A stretch of 64,000 nt of DNA from Rubellimicrobium thermophilum DSM 16684 (GTDB lineage: Bacteria; Pseudomonadota; Alphaproteobacteria; Rhodobacterales; Rhodobacteraceae), in assembly GCF_000442315.1 (NCBI RefSeq), contig NZ_KE557320.1, forward strand, positions 435,135 to 499,134, written 5' to 3'. Both the position numbers and the translations under genes were made by a program. Of the stretch, positions 1 to 17,567 are shown piece after piece. Every line of letters begins with the position of its first letter. The first letter of the stretch is position 1. Below the pieces are notes generated by a model, which had not been told where the DNA came from, searched no databases, and was given only the letters and a program-made list of their open reading frames with translations.

Positions 1-1970
<1,970 letters not shown>

Positions 1971-2048
1971 TGCGGGCGGGGGCGGGTCGGCGCCGTCCCC
2001 GGACCGGACTGCCCTGCGCAACCTCGCGCCTCAACCCGGGAGTGTTCC

Positions 2049-2327
2049 ATGTCCTTCTGGTCCCGTCTCTTCGGAACCCGCGGCGGCCAGGCCGCCGAAG
2101 CCTCCAGGCCCGAGGATTACAAGGGCTTCCGCATCACTCCTGAACCGATCCGCGAAGGTTCGACCTACCGGGTGGCCGCCCGTATCGAGAAGGAGGTGAA
2201 CGGCGCGCCGCGCCTTCATCGCCTTGTGCGCGCGGATACCGTCTCTTCGCCGGACGAGGCGCGCGACCTCTCGCTCCGCAAGGCGCGGCAGATGATTGAC
2301 GAGCAGGGAGAACGCCTGTTCGACTGA
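2049..2327 (+). CDS. HlyU-family small protein
   Basis: A 92-residue protein resembling the HlyU family, named for a Vibrio haemolysin activator but widespread in alphaproteobacteria, where its role is not settled. It starts MSFWSRLFG, then a Y-K-G-F-R-I-x-P-E-P segment near residue 24, a short beta-rich core with TYRVAARIEKEV, and a C-terminal helix ending RQMIDEQGERLFD. It stands alone between rpoD and rmuC, 78 bases after rpoD. There is no signal peptide or membrane segment, so it is probably cytoplasmic. The family call rests on sequence resemblance only. Confidence 0.75.
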   Translation: MSFWSRLFGTRGGQAAEASRPEDYKGFRITPEPIREGSTYRVAARIEKEVNGAPRLHRLVRADTVSSPDEARDLSLRKARQMIDEQGERLFD

Positions 2328-2400
2328 CGCGTCTTGCGCGCCTTGACCCTCATCCATGCGCGTGAACACTTTCTTAACCTTCGTCGGATAGTGTGGGCGC

Positions 2401-4024
2401 ATGATGAGCCTGGAACTGATTCTCGTCCTTGCGGGGCTTTGCGCTCTCTGCCTCCTTCTTGCGGGGGGGCGGTTGCGCATGCTCGCCGCGCAGGGGCAGA
2501 TCTGGCCCGTCTGCGCGCCGCGGCCGAGGATCTGCGCCGCCAGATCGACCAGGCCAGGGGAGAGGTGATGGTCGCCCGCGAACGGGTCGAGGGGCAGACC
2601 CGTCTGCTGGCTGAACGGGATGCGGCTCTTGCCGCTCTCCGGCAGGAGGCCGATCTGTTCCGTCAGCGCCATCAGGAGGCCGAGGCCCGTTATGCCGATG
2701 CCGAATCCCGCTGTGCCCAGGCGAATGAGGGGGTCAAGCGGCTTGAGGCGGCGGCCGAGCGGCTCCGTCATGACCATGCCGAGGCTCTCCGCCTCCTGCG
2801 CGAGGACGGGGCCCGCACGGCGGATCGCCTGCGCGATGCTGAGGCCGAGCTGGCCCGCCTGCGGGCCGATCATGCCGCCCTTCAGGCCGAGCGGGACGAA
2901 CGTCTCGCCTCTGCCGAGAGGGAGGTTCGGCGCCTTGCCGCCATCCGCGAGGAGATGGCGAGGGAGTTCGAGGCTCTCGCCGCCCGCACCTTGCGCGAGA
3001 CAGGAAGCGCTTTGACGAGAGCCCAGCAGGAAAGGCTGGGCGAACTGCTGACCCCCTTGCGCGAGCAGGTCGCCCGTTTCGAGGCCGAGTTGCGTGCCGT
3101 CCATCAGGAGGCCGACAAGGACCGCGCCATCCTGGCCGAGCAGATTCGCGCCGTGGCCGAACAGGCCCGGTCGGTCAGTCAGGATGCCGCCAATCTGGCC
3201 CGTGCGCTGAAGGGCGACAAGCAGCGTCAGGGCGCCTGGGGAGAGGCGCAGCTCGAACGTTATCTCGAACTGATGGGCTTTCGGCGCGATGTGGACTATT
3301 TCGTGCAGCAAACCCGGTTGGGCGAAGGGGGCGACCGTCTTCGCCCTGATGTCGTGCTGCGGATGCCGGGCGACAAGGCGCTGGTGATCGACAGCAAGGT
3401 GTCGCTGAACGCCTATGCCGAAGCCGTCGCCGCCGAAACCGATGAGGAGCGCGAGCGCTGGCTGCGCCTGCATGTGCAGAATGTCCGCGCCCGCGTGGAT
3501 GAACTGGCTGCGCGCGATTACGACCGGTTCGTGGATGGCTCCATCGACATGGTGATGCTCTTCATGCCGATCAGGGGGCCGTCTCTGCCGCCTGGGCACA
3601 GGATGGGGAGCTTGCGGCCTACGCCATGTCTCGCGGGGTGGGTCTTGTCTATCCGACCTCGCTCCTGATGGCGCTCAGGACGGTGCGCCATCTGTGGAAC
3701 GTGGAAAAGCGCAACCGCAATGCCGAACAGATCGCCGAACGGGCGGGGCGGCTTTATGACAAGCTCGCCACCTTCATCGACAGTTTCCAGCGGGTGGGGT
3801 CGGCGCTCGATACGGCTCAGAGGGCGTATGCAACGGCCACTGGGCAGTTGACGCAAGGGCGTGGCAATCTGGTGCGCCAGGTCGAGGAGCTGAAGTCTCT
3901 CGGGGCCCGCACCGGCAAGACCATCGCCATTGCCCATGACGACGATCCGCAGGAGGGGTCGGATGGCCTGTCCCTGCCCGGCATGGAGGAGGGGGAGGCA
4001 CGGCAGCTCCCCGCTGCTGAATGA
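2401..4024 (+). CDS. rmuC: DNA recombination protein RmuC (two frameshifts)
   Basis: RmuC proteins are membrane-anchored coiled-coil proteins with a nuclease-like C-terminal domain, linked to limiting inversions at short repeats. Three frames join to one about 541-residue protein. Codons from 2401 give an N-terminal membrane helix ([12 protein letters not shown]). The next frame gives a long Ala/Glu/Arg coiled coil and the conserved core ([33 protein letters not shown]). The last frame gives [18 protein letters not shown] and the C-terminal helices to the TGA at 4022. The breaks lie in the G run at about 2461-2467 and near 3574 (ATCAGGGGGCC), each explained by one lost base. The start could also be the ATG at 2404. 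The disruption is probably a consensus error. Confidence 0.85.
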
Positions 4025-4037
4025 AGGGAAATTTCTG

Positions 4038-4517
4038 ATGCGCTGTCCCTTCTGCGGCCATATCGACACCCAGGTGAAGGATTCGCGTCCCGCCGAGGAT
4101 CATGTTGCCATCCGCCGCCGCCGTTTCTGCCCGGCCTGCGGGGGGCGCTTCACCACCTATGAACGGGTCCAGTTGCGCGATCTCGTGGTGCTCAAGTCGA
4201 ACGGCCGGCGTGAGGATTTCGATCGCGAGAAGCTTGAGCGCTCCATCCGCATCGCGATGCGCAAGCGCCCGATCGAGCCCGAGCGGATCGACCAGATGGT
4301 GACCGGGATCGTCCGCCGCCTCGAATCGCTGGGCGAGAGCGAGATCACCTCGCGCCAGATCGGCCAGATCGTGATGGAGGCGCTGGCCCGTATCGACACC
4401 GTGGCCTATGTCCGTTTTGCCAGCGTCTACATGAATTTCCAGGCCGTCGGGGACTTCGATCGCTTCATGGCAGAGCTGCGTCCGCAGGAGATCCCGGACG
4501 AGACCGGTCCATCATGA
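4038..4517 (+). CDS. nrdR: Transcriptional repressor NrdR
   Basis: NrdR is the zinc-finger/ATP-cone repressor of ribonucleotide reductase genes, responding to ATP/dATP. The 159-residue product starts MRCPFCGH. The zinc ribbon is formed by C-P-F-C at residues 3-6 and C-P-A-C near 31-34. The ATP-cone follows from about residue 49 ([17 protein letters not shown]). Length and motif order match the family. The start at 4038 lies 13 bases after the rmuC stop, preceded by AAGGGAA. The last four bases overlap the ribD start (ATGA), so the two genes are probably translationally coupled. The nrdR-ribD order is common in bacteria. Confidence 0.96.
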   Translation: MRCPFCGHIDTQVKDSRPAEDHVAIRRRRFCPACGGRFTTYERVQLRDLVVLKSNGRREDFDREKLERSIRIAMRKRPIEPERIDQMVTGIVRRLESLGESEITSRQIGQIVMEALARIDTVAYVRFASVYMNFQAVGDFDRFMAELRPQEIPDETGPS

Positions 4518-5602
4518 CGGAGCAGGAGGATGACCGCTGGATGGCGCTGGCTCTTGCGTTGGGGCGGCGCGGCATGGGGCGGGTCTGGCCGAACCCGGCT
4601 GTGGGTTGCGTGATCGTCCGTGACGGGCGCGTAGTCGGTCGGGGATGGACGGGGGATGGGGGCCGTCCCCATGCAGAGACGGTGGCTCTCGCACAGGCAG
4701 GTGAGGCGGCGCGGGGTGCGACGGTCTATGTCACGCTGGAACCCTGCGCCCATCACGGCCGGACGCCGCCTTGTGCCGATGCCCTTGTCGCGGCAGGGGT
4801 TGCACGGGTGGTCGTGGCGACGGGCGATCCGGATCCCCGCGTGGCCGGTCGCGGTCTGGCCCGCTTGCGCGAAGCTGGAATCGCCGTCTTCACCCCCTTG
4901 CGTGAGGATGAGGCCCGGCATGACCATGCCGGCTTTCTGCTGCGCGTGACGGCGGGGCGCCCATGGGTGACGCTGAAGCTTGCAGCGAGTCTTGACGGCC
5001 GCATCGCGACGGCCTCGGGCGAGAGCAGGTGGATCACCGGCCCCCGCGCGCGAGAGTCGGTGCAGCTCCTGCGGTCCCGGCATGATGCCGTCATGGTGGG
5101 GGGCGGAACCGCGCGGGCCGATGATCCGCTGCTGACCGTCCGGGGGATCGACCGGCCGCCCGTCGTGCGGGTGGTCTGGTCCCGCGGTCTCGATCTGGAC
5201 CGGCATTCGCAACTGGCCCGCACGGCCCGTTCGACGCCGCTCTGGCTCCTGCATGTGCAGGGGGATCCCGGGCCCTGGCGGGATCTCGGGGCCCGCTGCC
5301 TGCGTGTGGCCGGAACGGAACAGGGTGTGGACCTCCGCGAGGGTCTGAAGGCCCTTGCCGAAGCCGGACTCACCCGGGTCCTGTGCGAGGGGGCGGGCAG
5401 CTGGCCGCCGGTCTGCTGCGGGCTGGTCTTGTGGATGAGATCGTGCTCTTCCACGCCGGACATGTTCTGGGCGCGGAAGGGCGGCCGATGGTCGGTGCAC
5501 TCGGCCTGTCAGCCCTGGCCGAGGCCCCGGCTTCGCGCTTGCCGCCGTGGACAGGATCGGGGGCATGTAATGACCCGCTGGCTGCGCGGCGCCGGACGCT
5601 GA
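4514..5602 (+). CDS. ribD: Riboflavin biosynthesis protein RibD (three 3' frameshifts)
   Basis: Bifunctional diaminohydroxyphosphoribosylaminopyrimidine deaminase and 5-amino-6-(5-phosphoribosylamino)uracil reductase, steps 2 and 3 of riboflavin synthesis. The N-terminal deaminase has the zinc motif H-A-E near residue 54 and [11 protein letters not shown] near 79-89. The reductase begins around residue 152 ([16 protein letters not shown]) and includes [13 protein letters not shown]. After VLCEG the frame breaks. The continuation [20 protein letters not shown] lies in the next frame, and [11 protein letters not shown] then [11 protein letters not shown] in two more. Each step fits one missing G (about 5389, 5528 and 5563). 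Restoring three bases gives 363 residues, a normal length. Translation is coupled to nrdR by a 4-base overlap. Confidence 0.9.
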   Translation: MTEQEDDRWMALALALGRRGMGRVWPNPAVGCVIVRDGRVVGRGWTGDGGRPHAETVALAQAGEAARGATVYVTLEPCAHHGRTPPCADALVAAGVARVVVATGDPDPRVAGRGLARLREAGIAVFTPLREDEARHDHAGFLLRVTAGRPWVTLKLAASLDGRIATASGESRWITGPRARESVQLLRSRHDAVMVGGGTARADDPLLTVRGIDRPPVVRVVWSRGLDLDRHSQLARTARSTPLWLLHVQGDPGPWRDLGARCLRVAGTEQGVDLREGLKALAEAGLTRVLCEGAGSWPPVCCGLVLWMRSCSSTPDMFWARKGGRWSVHSACQPWPRPRLRACRRGQDRGHVMTRWLRGAGR

Positions 5603-5642
5603 AAGGGGACCGGCGGGATCGAGGCCGGCCCCGCATCGCGAT

Positions 5643-5668
5643 CCGGCCCTGCCGATGGGCAGGGCCGG
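5643..5668. terminator. Hairpin between convergent ribD and clpA
   Basis: A perfect 11-bp inverted repeat (CCGGCCCTGCC and GGCAGGGCCGG) with a 4-base GATG loop lies between the convergent ends of ribD and clpA. There is no clear T run on either side, so it is a hairpin-type terminator or 3' stabiliser by inference. Confidence 0.6.
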
Positions 5669-5700
5669 CGGGAGAGGGGCAAAACGCCTCCGGCTTCGGG

Positions 5701-8025
<2,325 letters not shown>

Positions 8026-8097
8026 TTGGCGTGCTCCTCTGGTCGAGGGGCCGGAAGGAAGTTCGGGGCCCGGCCCCATCATGGGCCTCTCGGGATT

Positions 8098-8127
8098 AAA
8101 GATCGGTGTTTGACGCGCCGCTTCAAG
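8098..8127 (-). promoter_or_regulatory. Possible RpoH-type promoter of clpA
   Basis: On the minus strand CTTGAA (complement of 8122-8127) is followed after 16 bases by CGATCTTT (complement of 8098-8105). This resembles alphaproteobacterial RpoH (sigma-32) promoters and would give a leader of about 65 bases before the GTG at 8025. It fits a chaperone-protease gene, but the -10 part is a weak match. Confidence 0.3.
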
Positions 8128-8256
8128 CGCAAAATTGTATGGATCCGTTCACGACCTCCGGCCTTGACAACAAGGTGACAGCGGGGCCGGCGTAAGGGGA
8201 TCCTTAAGGCCTTTCGGCTATGCCGGATCGATCGGACAGATCCGGATGGGCTGAAG

Positions 8257-9094
8257 ATGAAACAGCGAGTCGCGATCCAGACATTCGCGCTGACCCTGCT
8301 GGTCATCCTGCTGGCATCGGGGCTGACGGGCATCCTCTTCCGGCTGGTCGGGCTCGAGCGGGCCGGGGTGGGGCAGGCCATGGCGATCTGCGCTGTCATG
8401 TGCCTCATCCTGGCGCCGATCATCCTCGGTCCGCTTGTGCATATGGCGGTCAGGCTGGACAGTCTGTGCGAAAGGCTGCGGCAGGCTGCGCTGACCGATC
8501 CCCTGACCGGGCTGGCCAACCGCCGTGCCTTCTTCGAGGAGGCGGCAGCCCGCCTGCGATACGCCCCCGGCGGGCCCGAGGCGCCTCTCTATGCGATCCT
8601 GATGATCGACGCCGATCGCTTCAAGGACATCAACGACCGCCACGGGCACGAGACGGGTGATGCCGCGCTGGCCCATCTGGCGGGCCGGATCTGCGATTCC
8701 CTTGCGCGGGCAGGTGAAGAGGCGCCCCTCATCGCCCGTCTGGGCGGCGAGGAATTCATCGTGCTGCTGACCGGGGTCACCGCTGCGGGGGCCCGCCTGG
8801 CCGCCGAGGTGATCTGCGAAGGGATCCGCTCCACCACGATGACCTTTCGGGATCAGCGCCTGTCCATGACCGTGAGCATCGGGGTCTGGGTGGGCTCGGG
8901 TCGGAGCCTGGATCAGGCCCTGTCGCTGGCGGATCGGGCCGTCTATGCGGCCAAGGCTGCCGGGCGGGACTGCTGGCGGTTCGCGGAGGATCCCGCCTGT
9001 CCCGGATGCGACGGCACGGGCCCCGATCCGGGCGGCGCAGTCCGTGCCGAGTGGCCGGGCCGCGCTGCCCGCCCCCCGAACCGCCGCCCCCTGA
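8257..9094 (+). CDS. Membrane diguanylate cyclase (GGDEF), 3' end uncertain
   Basis: Makes the second messenger c-di-GMP from two GTP. Two N-terminal membrane helices (residues about 8-28 and 40-65) lead into a GGDEF domain beginning [14 protein letters not shown] near residue 85. It contains [15 protein letters not shown] and the active-site GGEEF near 162. The inhibitory RxxD site expected just before GGEEF is absent. The domain ends at about base 8995 ([13 protein letters not shown]). No in-frame stop follows: the frame runs on antisense through gloB. A TGA at 9092 one frame over is the likely true end after one base gain, so the end given here is an estimate. The N-terminus carries no recognised sensor domain. 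Confidence 0.8.
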
Positions 9095-9118
9095 CCCCTC
9101 GGGACCCGGGGGGGTCAG
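9091..9118. terminator. Hairpin between the GGDEF gene and gloB
   Basis: CTGACCCC (9091-9098) and GGGGTCAG (9111-9118) form an 8-bp stem around a GC-rich loop. It sits where the convergent GGDEF gene and gloB meet and overlaps the gloB stop codon. It may act as a two-way terminator. Confidence 0.4.
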
Positions 9119-9891
9119 AACCGGTCCTTCGCAGCCCGGATGGCCGCGAAGACGGCGGCATCCGTGGCGCCTTCCATGCCCATCCGGGCCTTCATCCCGG
9201 GAAGGTCGGCGCGCAGGAAGGGATTGGTCGCCAGTTCCTCCGACAGGCGCGAAGGGACGGTGGGCTGACCGCGTTCGCGCGCCTGGCGGACGGCTTCGGC
9301 CCGCTGCTGCAGCGCGGAATTGTCCGGATCCACGGTCAGGGCGAAGCGGGCATTGGACTGGGTGTATTCATGGCCCGAGCAGATGAGGGTGTGCGGCGGA
9401 AGCGATCGGAGCCGCAGCAGGGAGGCCCACATCTGCTCGGCGGTTCCCTCGAACAGGCGGCCGCATCCCAGCGCCATGAGCGTGTCCGCCGTGAAGGCCA
9501 GGGCAGAACGCGGGAAATGATAGGAGATGTGGCCCACCGTATGCCCCGGCGTGTCGAGGACCTCCACCTCCTCACCGCAGATCTGCAGGGTCTGTCCCGG
9601 CGTGACAGCCAGGTCGAGCGGCGGCAGGCGATGGGCATCGGCGGCATTCCCGATCACGCGGGCGCCGTCGCGCAAGGCCGCGACGCCCTGGATGTGGTCG
9701 TCATGGTGATGGGTGATGAGGATCGTGCCCAGCCTCCAGCCCCGCCGGTCGAGTTCGGCCCGGATGGGCCCGGCTTCCGGCGCATCGACAAGGGCCGTCT
9801 CGCCCGTGGCAGGATCATGCAGCAGGAAGGCATAGTTGTCCTGCAGGCACGGGACGGTGACGAGCGTCAGGGATGCGCGGTCTGCGGGCAT
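9115..9891 (-). CDS. gloB: Hydroxyacylglutathione hydrolase (glyoxalase II)
   Basis: Hydrolyses S-D-lactoylglutathione to D-lactate and glutathione, the second step of methylglyoxal detoxification. The 258-residue product is a metallo-beta-lactamase fold enzyme with the binuclear metal motif THHHDDH near residues 60-66, a further metal ligand in [29 protein letters not shown], and a C-terminal glyoxalase II segment with [16 protein letters not shown] chose the ATG at 9891 ([10 protein letters not shown]) because the extra residues from 9987 do not belong to the family. It is divergent from the methyltransferase gene at 9970, an arrangement seen in related genomes. Confidence 0.94.
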   Translation of the reverse strand: MPADRASLTLVTVPCLQDNYAFLLHDPATGETALVDAPEAGPIRAELDRRGWRLGTILITHHHDDHIQGVAALRDGARVIGNAADAHRLPPLDLAVTPGQTLQICGEEVEVLDTPGHTVGHISYHFPRSALAFTADTLMALGCGRLFEGTAEQMWASLLRLRSLPPHTLICSGHEYTQSNARFALTVDPDNSALQQRAEAVRQARERGQPTVPSRLSEELATNPFLRADLPGMKARMGMEGATDAAVFAAIRAAKDRF

Positions 9892-9969
9892 GGCGGAGAA
9901 GCCTTCTTCTGTCCTACTGTCTGTCCGATCCTGCCGCCGCGCGACGGCAGCCGCAATGCGGAAGGTTCC

Positions 9970-10796
9970 ATGCACCCGGACGTGCACGATCTGCGAGACT
10001 TCTATTACCGCAACCCGCTTGGCCGGGCGGTCCAGCGTGTGATCCGCGGCGAGATCGAATCGCTCTGGCCCGAGGCCAAGGGTCAGACCGTTGCCGGCTA
10101 CGGCTTTGCCGTGCCCTTTCTGCGGCCCTTTCTGACGGGGGCCCGCCGGGTGATCGCGCTGATGCCGGGGCCGCAGGGGGTCATGCCCTGGCCGTCATCG
10201 GCGCCGAATGTGGCCCTTCTGTGCGAGGAGACGCTGTGGCCGCTCTCGACGGGATTCGTGGATCGTCTTCTTGTCGTGCATGGCATCGAGACGAGCGATC
10301 ACCCCGACCCGCTGCTTGACGAATGCTGGCGGGTTCTTGGCCCGGGGGGGCGGGCGATCTTCGTCGTCCCGAACCGGGCGGGGCTGTGGTCCCGCAGCGA
10401 TGCCACGCCCTTCGGATATGGGCAGCCCTATACCCTCCGCCAGTTCGAGGCGGCGCTGCGCCGTCACCGCTTCCAGGTGGAGAGGGCGCTGTCTACGCTC
10501 TACCAACCGCCGTCCACCCATCGCTTCTGGCGTCGCCTGAGCGGGTTGATGGAGCAGGCAGGCCGTCATCTTCCGCTCTTTGCGGCAGGCGGGGTTCTCG
10601 TGGTGGAGGCCTCGAAGCAGCTTGCCCTGCCGACCCGCGGCAGTGCGGTTGCCGATCGGCGGATCCGCTTGCCGGATGCCGTGCCCCTTCCTGCGGCAAG
10701 GGGGCGGTGCACTCCTTCCGGGCGCTTCCCGCGATCCGGGCGCGCGATCCGCAGGACGGATGCGGAACACTGCGCAAGCCGGTTGCGGGGGTCTGA
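9970..10796 (+). CDS. SAM-dependent methyltransferase-like protein (frameshift near 3' end)
   Basis: A class I methyltransferase-like protein. Residues 1-210 are conserved-looking: [13 protein letters not shown], a weak nucleotide-binding loop [40 protein letters not shown] in the position of motif III/IV, and a C-terminal VLVVEASKQ strand. The frame loses its stop and would run to 10869. Allowing one lost base in the G run at 10700-10704 switches it to a frame ending TLRKPVAGV with TGA at 10794, giving about 275 residues. The substrate is unknown. It is divergent from gloB with a gap of 78 bases, so the two may share a control region. Confidence 0.75.
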
Positions 10797-10916
10797 TCGC
10801 TCTGCTACACGCCGCCGCGAGCGAACGCCTCCGCCAGGGGTATCTCCGGGCGGGCGGCCTGTCGCATGACGGGTCCGCAGGCGTGCCATGGGGAGCATGA
10901 CAACGGAAGGGTGGAC

Positions 10917-11477
10917 GTGTCCGAACCAGCATCGATCTCGACCGGCATTGCGTCGCGTTACGCCCGGGCCGTCTTCGACCTCGCCCGCGAGGAGGACATG
11001 CTCGCCGCCGTGGAGCAGGATCTCGGCCTGCTCGAGGGGGCCCTTGCCGAAAGCGCCGATCTGCGCGCGCTCATCGCCTCGCCGCTCTATTCGCGCGAGG
11101 AGCAGGGGCGTGCGCTCGATGCGCTGGCCGACAGGATGGGTCTGTCCGCCATCATGCGGAACACGCTGGGGCTTCTGGCTGCAAAGCGCCGCCTGTTCAT
11201 CCTGCCGCATCTTCTTGCAGCTCTGCGGGGGCTGATCGCCGAGGCGCGCGGCGAGGTCGCGGCAGAGGTGATCTCGGCCCGGCCCCTCACGGCCGAACAG
11301 GAAAGGCGCCTTGCCGACGAGCTTTCGGCCAGGGCGGGCCGTTCCGTGAAACTCCAGACGCGGGTGGACGGATCGCTGATCGGCGGTCTCGTCGTCCGGC
11401 TGGGCTCGCGCATGATCGACACCTCGATCCGCGCAAAGCTCGGCCAGATCCAGAACATGATGAAAGAGGTCGGTTAA
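10917..11477 (+). CDS. atpH: F1F0 ATP synthase subunit delta
   Basis: Peripheral-stalk OSCP/delta subunit that links F1 to the stator. The product has 186 residues, the usual size. The N-terminal helical domain begins [22 protein letters not shown], and the C-terminal part contains the conserved [19 protein letters not shown] place the start at the GTG at 10917 because GGAAGG lies six bases before it, although a GTG at 10911 and an ATG further up are in frame. It heads atpHAGDC. As is usual in alphaproteobacteria, the F0 genes are not here. Confidence 0.95.
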   Translation: MSEPASISTGIASRYARAVFDLAREEDMLAAVEQDLGLLEGALAESADLRALIASPLYSREEQGRALDALADRMGLSAIMRNTLGLLAAKRRLFILPHLLAALRGLIAEARGEVAAEVISARPLTAEQERRLADELSARAGRSVKLQTRVDGSLIGGLVVRLGSRMIDTSIRAKLGQIQNMMKEVG

Positions 11478-11478
11478 G

Positions 11479-13017
<1,539 letters not shown>

Positions 13018-13050
13018 TTACGGGTCTGAGCTGAGGGAGATGCCGGGGCG

Positions 13051-13917
13051 ATGCCCAGTCTGAAGGATCTGAAGAACCGCATCGCCTCGGTGAAATCCAC
13101 CCGGAAGATCACCAAGGCGATGCAGATGGTGGCGGCGGCCAAGCTCCGCCGCGCCCAGGACGCGGCCGAGGCGGCCCGTCCCTATGCCGAGCGTTTCAAT
13201 GCCGTGCTGGCGGGGCTGGCCTCCGCCTCTGCCGGTTCGGAGACGGCGCCGGCCCTGCTGCGGGGGACAGGGCGCAACCAGGTTCACCTTCTGGTCGTGA
13301 TGACCTCGGAGCGCGGCCTTGCCGGGGCCTTCAACTCCTCGATCGCCCGCCTTGCGCGGACCGAGGCGCAGCGCCTGATCGGCGAAGGCCGGACGGTGAA
13401 GATCCTGACCGTCGGCAAGAAGGGCCGCGACATCCTGAAACGGGATCTCGGCCAGCTCTTCGTGGGCCATGTGGACCTCTCTGCCGAGCGCCGCATGAGC
13501 TATCCCCTTGCGCAGCGGATCGCACGCGACATCATTGCCCGCTTCGATGCGGGCGAGTTCGACGTGGCGACGATCTTCTACAACCGCTTCCAGTCGGTCA
13601 TCTCGCAGGTGCCGACGGCGCGCCAGATCATCCCGGCGACCTTCGACGAGGCAGCGCCCTCGGCGCTCTATGACTACGAGCCCTCCGAAGAGGCCATCCT
13701 GAGCGAGCTGCTTCCACGTGGGGTGGCGACGCAGATCTTTGCGGCGCTTCTGGAAAACGCAGCCTCCGAGCAGGGGGCGCGGATGACGGCCATGGACAAC
13801 GCGACGCGGAACGCGGGGGACATGATCGACCGCCTGACGATCCAGTACAACCGCAGCCGTCAGGCTGCGATCACCAAGGAACTGATCGAGATCATCTCGG
13901 GGGCGGAGGCCGTCTAG
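13051..13917 (+). CDS. atpG: F1F0 ATP synthase subunit gamma
   Basis: Central rotor shaft of F1. The 288-residue product begins [20 protein letters not shown], the conserved N-terminal helix with [13 protein letters not shown]. It ends with the paired C-terminal helix [16 protein letters not shown] and [18 protein letters not shown]. Length and motifs are typical. It lies 33 bases after atpA and 80 bases before atpD, in the same operon. Confidence 0.98.
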   Translation: MPSLKDLKNRIASVKSTRKITKAMQMVAAAKLRRAQDAAEAARPYAERFNAVLAGLASASAGSETAPALLRGTGRNQVHLLVVMTSERGLAGAFNSSIARLARTEAQRLIGEGRTVKILTVGKKGRDILKRDLGQLFVGHVDLSAERRMSYPLAQRIARDIIARFDAGEFDVATIFYNRFQSVISQVPTARQIIPATFDEAAPSALYDYEPSEEAILSELLPRGVATQIFAALLENAASEQGARMTAMDNATRNAGDMIDRLTIQYNRSRQAAITKELIEIISGAEAV

Positions 13918-13988
13918 GCCTGCGCTCTCTTGGCCGGCCGACCGGCGGCCTCACGAACATCCGGGGTCCGACCCCGCCAGACCCGTAG

Positions 13989-15440
<1,452 letters not shown>

Positions 15441-15441
15441 C

Positions 15442-15885
15442 ATGGCAGAGGGTTTCCGCTTCGATCTTGTGAGCCCCGAGCGGCGTCTTGCCGCCCTCGA
15501 TGCGCGCGAGGTCCTGCTGCCGGGTGCGGACGGCGATCTGACGGCGATGCCGGGCCATGCGCCCGTCATCACCACGCTGCGCCCCGGTCTGATCCGGGTT
15601 GTCCATGCAGCAGGAACCGAGGAATTCGTGGTGACCGGCGGCTTTGCCGAGGTCACCGCGACCGGCGTGTCCGTCCTGGCCGAACAGGCCCTGCCGCGGG
15701 CCGAAGTGACGGCCGATGTGCATGCGCGCTGGGTGGAGGAGGCGCGGACTGCGCTGACCGCCGCCCAGAACATTGCCGACCGTGACGGTCCGGTGGATGA
15801 CGCCGCCCGTCTTCTGGCCGACATGGTCGCCGTTGGCGACCGCATCGGGATCGGCGCCGGGGCCTCGCGCGCGCCGGCGCCCTGA
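15442..15885 (+). CDS. atpC: F1F0 ATP synthase subunit epsilon
   Basis: Epsilon subunit that couples F1 rotation to the c-ring and inhibits ATP hydrolysis. The 147-residue product has the beta-sandwich signature [23 protein letters not shown] and [21 protein letters not shown] shorter helical C-terminus follows. The ATG at 15442 comes one base after the atpD stop. It is the last gene of the operon and is followed by a strong palindromic terminator. Confidence 0.95.
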   Translation: MAEGFRFDLVSPERRLAALDAREVLLPGADGDLTAMPGHAPVITTLRPGLIRVVHAAGTEEFVVTGGFAEVTATGVSVLAEQALPRAEVTADVHARWVEEARTALTAAQNIADRDGPVDDAARLLADMVAVGDRIGIGAGASRAPAP

Positions 15886-15909
15886 GGAGGGCATACCCTT
15901 TGCAATGCG

Positions 15910-15937
15910 GAAAGGCCCCGGCATGCCGGGGCCTTTC
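15910..15937. terminator. Palindromic terminator between atpC and prs
   Basis: A perfect 28-base palindrome (GAAAGGCCCCGG, central CATG, CCGGGGCCTTTC) followed by TGTTTC lies 25 bases after atpC. It faces the end of prs on the other strand. Its symmetry and short T/A flanks suit a bidirectional intrinsic terminator. Confidence 0.85.
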
Positions 15938-15971
15938 TGTTTCGGGCGCCGGATCGAGGCGGGAAACGGGC

Positions 15972-16991
15972 TCAGCGTCTCGTGTACATCCCCTCATAGA
16001 TCGGTGCGAGGCTGTCGGCCTCGAACAGGGACGAGACCGACGTCCCGTGCCAGATGTTGAGGATCGCCTGCGCGAACATCGGCGCGGTCGGAACGATGCG
16101 GATGTTGCCGGCCTCGCGCACCCTGTCGGTCTGTTCGATCGAATCGGTGATGACGAGCGACTTCATCCGCGATTCCCGGATGCGCCCGACAGCCGGACCG
16201 GACAGGACCCCATGGGTGATATAGGCATGAACCTCGCGGGCGCCGGCTTCGCACAGCACCTCGGCGGCCTTGCAGAGGGTGCCGGCGGTATCCACGATGT
16301 CGTCCACGATGATGCAGATCTGATCACGGACATCGCCGATCACCGTCATTTCGGCGACCTCTCCCGGCCGGGCCCGGCGCTTGTCCACAATAGCCAGCCC
16401 GCAGCCGATCCGTTGGGCCAGTTCCCGTGCCCGCGCCACGCCCCCGACATCCGGCGAGACGACGGTCATGTCTTCGAGCCGCCCGTCGAAATGATGCAGG
16501 ATGTCGAGTGCGAAGACCGGCGCAGCATAGAGATTGTCCACCGGAATGTCGAAGAAGCCCTGGATCTGTGCGGCATGCAGGTCCAGCGTCAGGATGCGGT
16601 CCACCCCTGCGGTCGTCAGCAGATTGGCCACCAGCTTGGCGCTGATCGGGGTGCGCGCCTTGGCGCGGCGGTCCTGCCGGGCATAGCCGAAATAGGGAAT
16701 GACGGCCGTGATCCGCTGGGCTGAGGAGCGGCGCAGGGCATCCGTGATGATCAGCAGCTCCATCAGCGTGTCATTGGCTGGGTTCGAGGTCGGCTGGATG
16801 ATGAACATGTCCTCGCCGCGGACATTCTCGAAGACCTCGACAAAGATTTCCTGATCGTTGAAGCGCTCGACACGAGCGTTCACCAGATCCACGGCCACGC
16901 CCCGATGCAGCGACATCCGTCGGGCAATGGCGCGGGCAAGGGGGATGTTGGCATTGCCGGCGATGAGTTTCGGCTCGGACAGGGCTGGCAT
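15972..16991 (-). CDS. prs: Ribose-phosphate pyrophosphokinase
   Basis: Makes PRPP from ribose 5-phosphate and ATP for nucleotide, histidine and NAD synthesis. The 339-residue product has the N-terminal [15 protein letters not shown], the ATP-binding flexible-loop region [20 protein letters not shown], the metal-binding [12 protein letters not shown], and the PRPP loop [14 protein letters not shown] near residue 220. I chose the ATG at 16991 ([10 protein letters not shown]) because GAAGGA lies nine bases upstream; the frame extends 28 codons further with no family resemblance. Confidence 0.96.
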   Translation of the reverse strand: MPALSEPKLIAGNANIPLARAIARRMSLHRGVAVDLVNARVERFNDQEIFVEVFENVRGEDMFIIQPTSNPANDTLMELLIITDALRRSSAQRITAVIPYFGYARQDRRAKARTPISAKLVANLLTTAGVDRILTLDLHAAQIQGFFDIPVDNLYAAPVFALDILHHFDGRLEDMTVVSPDVGGVARARELAQRIGCGLAIVDKRRARPGEVAEMTVIGDVRDQICIIVDDIVDTAGTLCKAAEVLCEAGAREVHAYITHGVLSGPAVGRIRESRMKSLVITDSIEQTDRVREAGNIRIVPTAPMFAQAILNIWHGTSVSSLFEADSLAPIYEGMYTRR

Positions 16992-17114
16992 GGCAATTCC
17001 TTCGCGGGGCAGTGCGTGGCGCGGCCCTAGCATGGGCTGCGGGTTATCTCCAGAAAGCGGCGGGCCCTGTCGCATGCCGTGATGGCGGATAGGCCATGCT
17101 GCACAGGGGGGGGC

Positions 17115-17567
17115 TCATGGGATGGGCTCTTCGATGATGTGGTCTTCCCATTCGTCCTCCGGAACCTCGGTTTCCGGGATGGCAAGGCCCCGCACCCCGG
17201 CCCCCGCCCGGTGCGGGCTTTCCGGATCGCCGGTGAGCAGCGGATGCCAGTCCGGCAGGGGATGGCCCAGATGACGCAGGCGATAGGCACAGGTCGCGGG
17301 AAGCCAGTAGAGATGCCGCGGGATCGAGGTCGGTGTCAGCAGGATGCATTCGGGCACATGGTCGTGCCGGTCCGCATAGGAGGAGCAGCGGGCGCTGGCG
17401 CAGTCGAGCAGGCGACAGGCCACGCGCGTCAGCGCCACCTCGCCGGTCTCCTCGTCCTCGAGCTTGTTGAGGCAGCATTTCCCGCAGCCATCGCAGAGCG
17501 CCTCCCATTCGTCCCGGTTCAGCGCCGCCAGGGGCATCTCCCAGAAGCGGGGCCGCATGTCAGCCAT
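17115..17567 (-). CDS. YcgN/UPF0260 family cysteine-cluster protein
   Basis: A 150-residue protein of the UPF0260/YcgN group within the zinc- or iron-chelating YkgJ superfamily. The family signature C-D-G-C-G-K-C-C is near residues 25-32. Further cysteines follow in ACRLLDCASARCSSY and ECILL, then a W-H-P-L segment. The function is not established in the family; metal binding is inferred from the cysteines. Its ATG overlaps the last eight bases of ribF, so it is co-transcribed and probably coupled to it. Confidence 0.85.
   Translation of the reverse strand: MADMRPRFWEMPLAALNRDEWEALCDGCGKCCLNKLEDEETGEVALTRVACRLLDCASARCSSYADRHDHVPECILLTPTSIPRHLYWLPATCAYRLRHLGHPLPDWHPLLTGDPESPHRAGAGVRGLAIPETEVPEDEWEDHIIEEPIP

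Noticed and set aside
4400..4513. FMN riboswitch before ribD
   Set aside because: The ribD start overlaps nrdR and there is no leader that could fold as an RFN element.
8257..10869. A single 870-residue fusion of diguanylate cyclase and methyltransferase
   Set aside because: The middle third is antisense to intact gloB and reads as nonsense; the methyltransferase has its own ATG.
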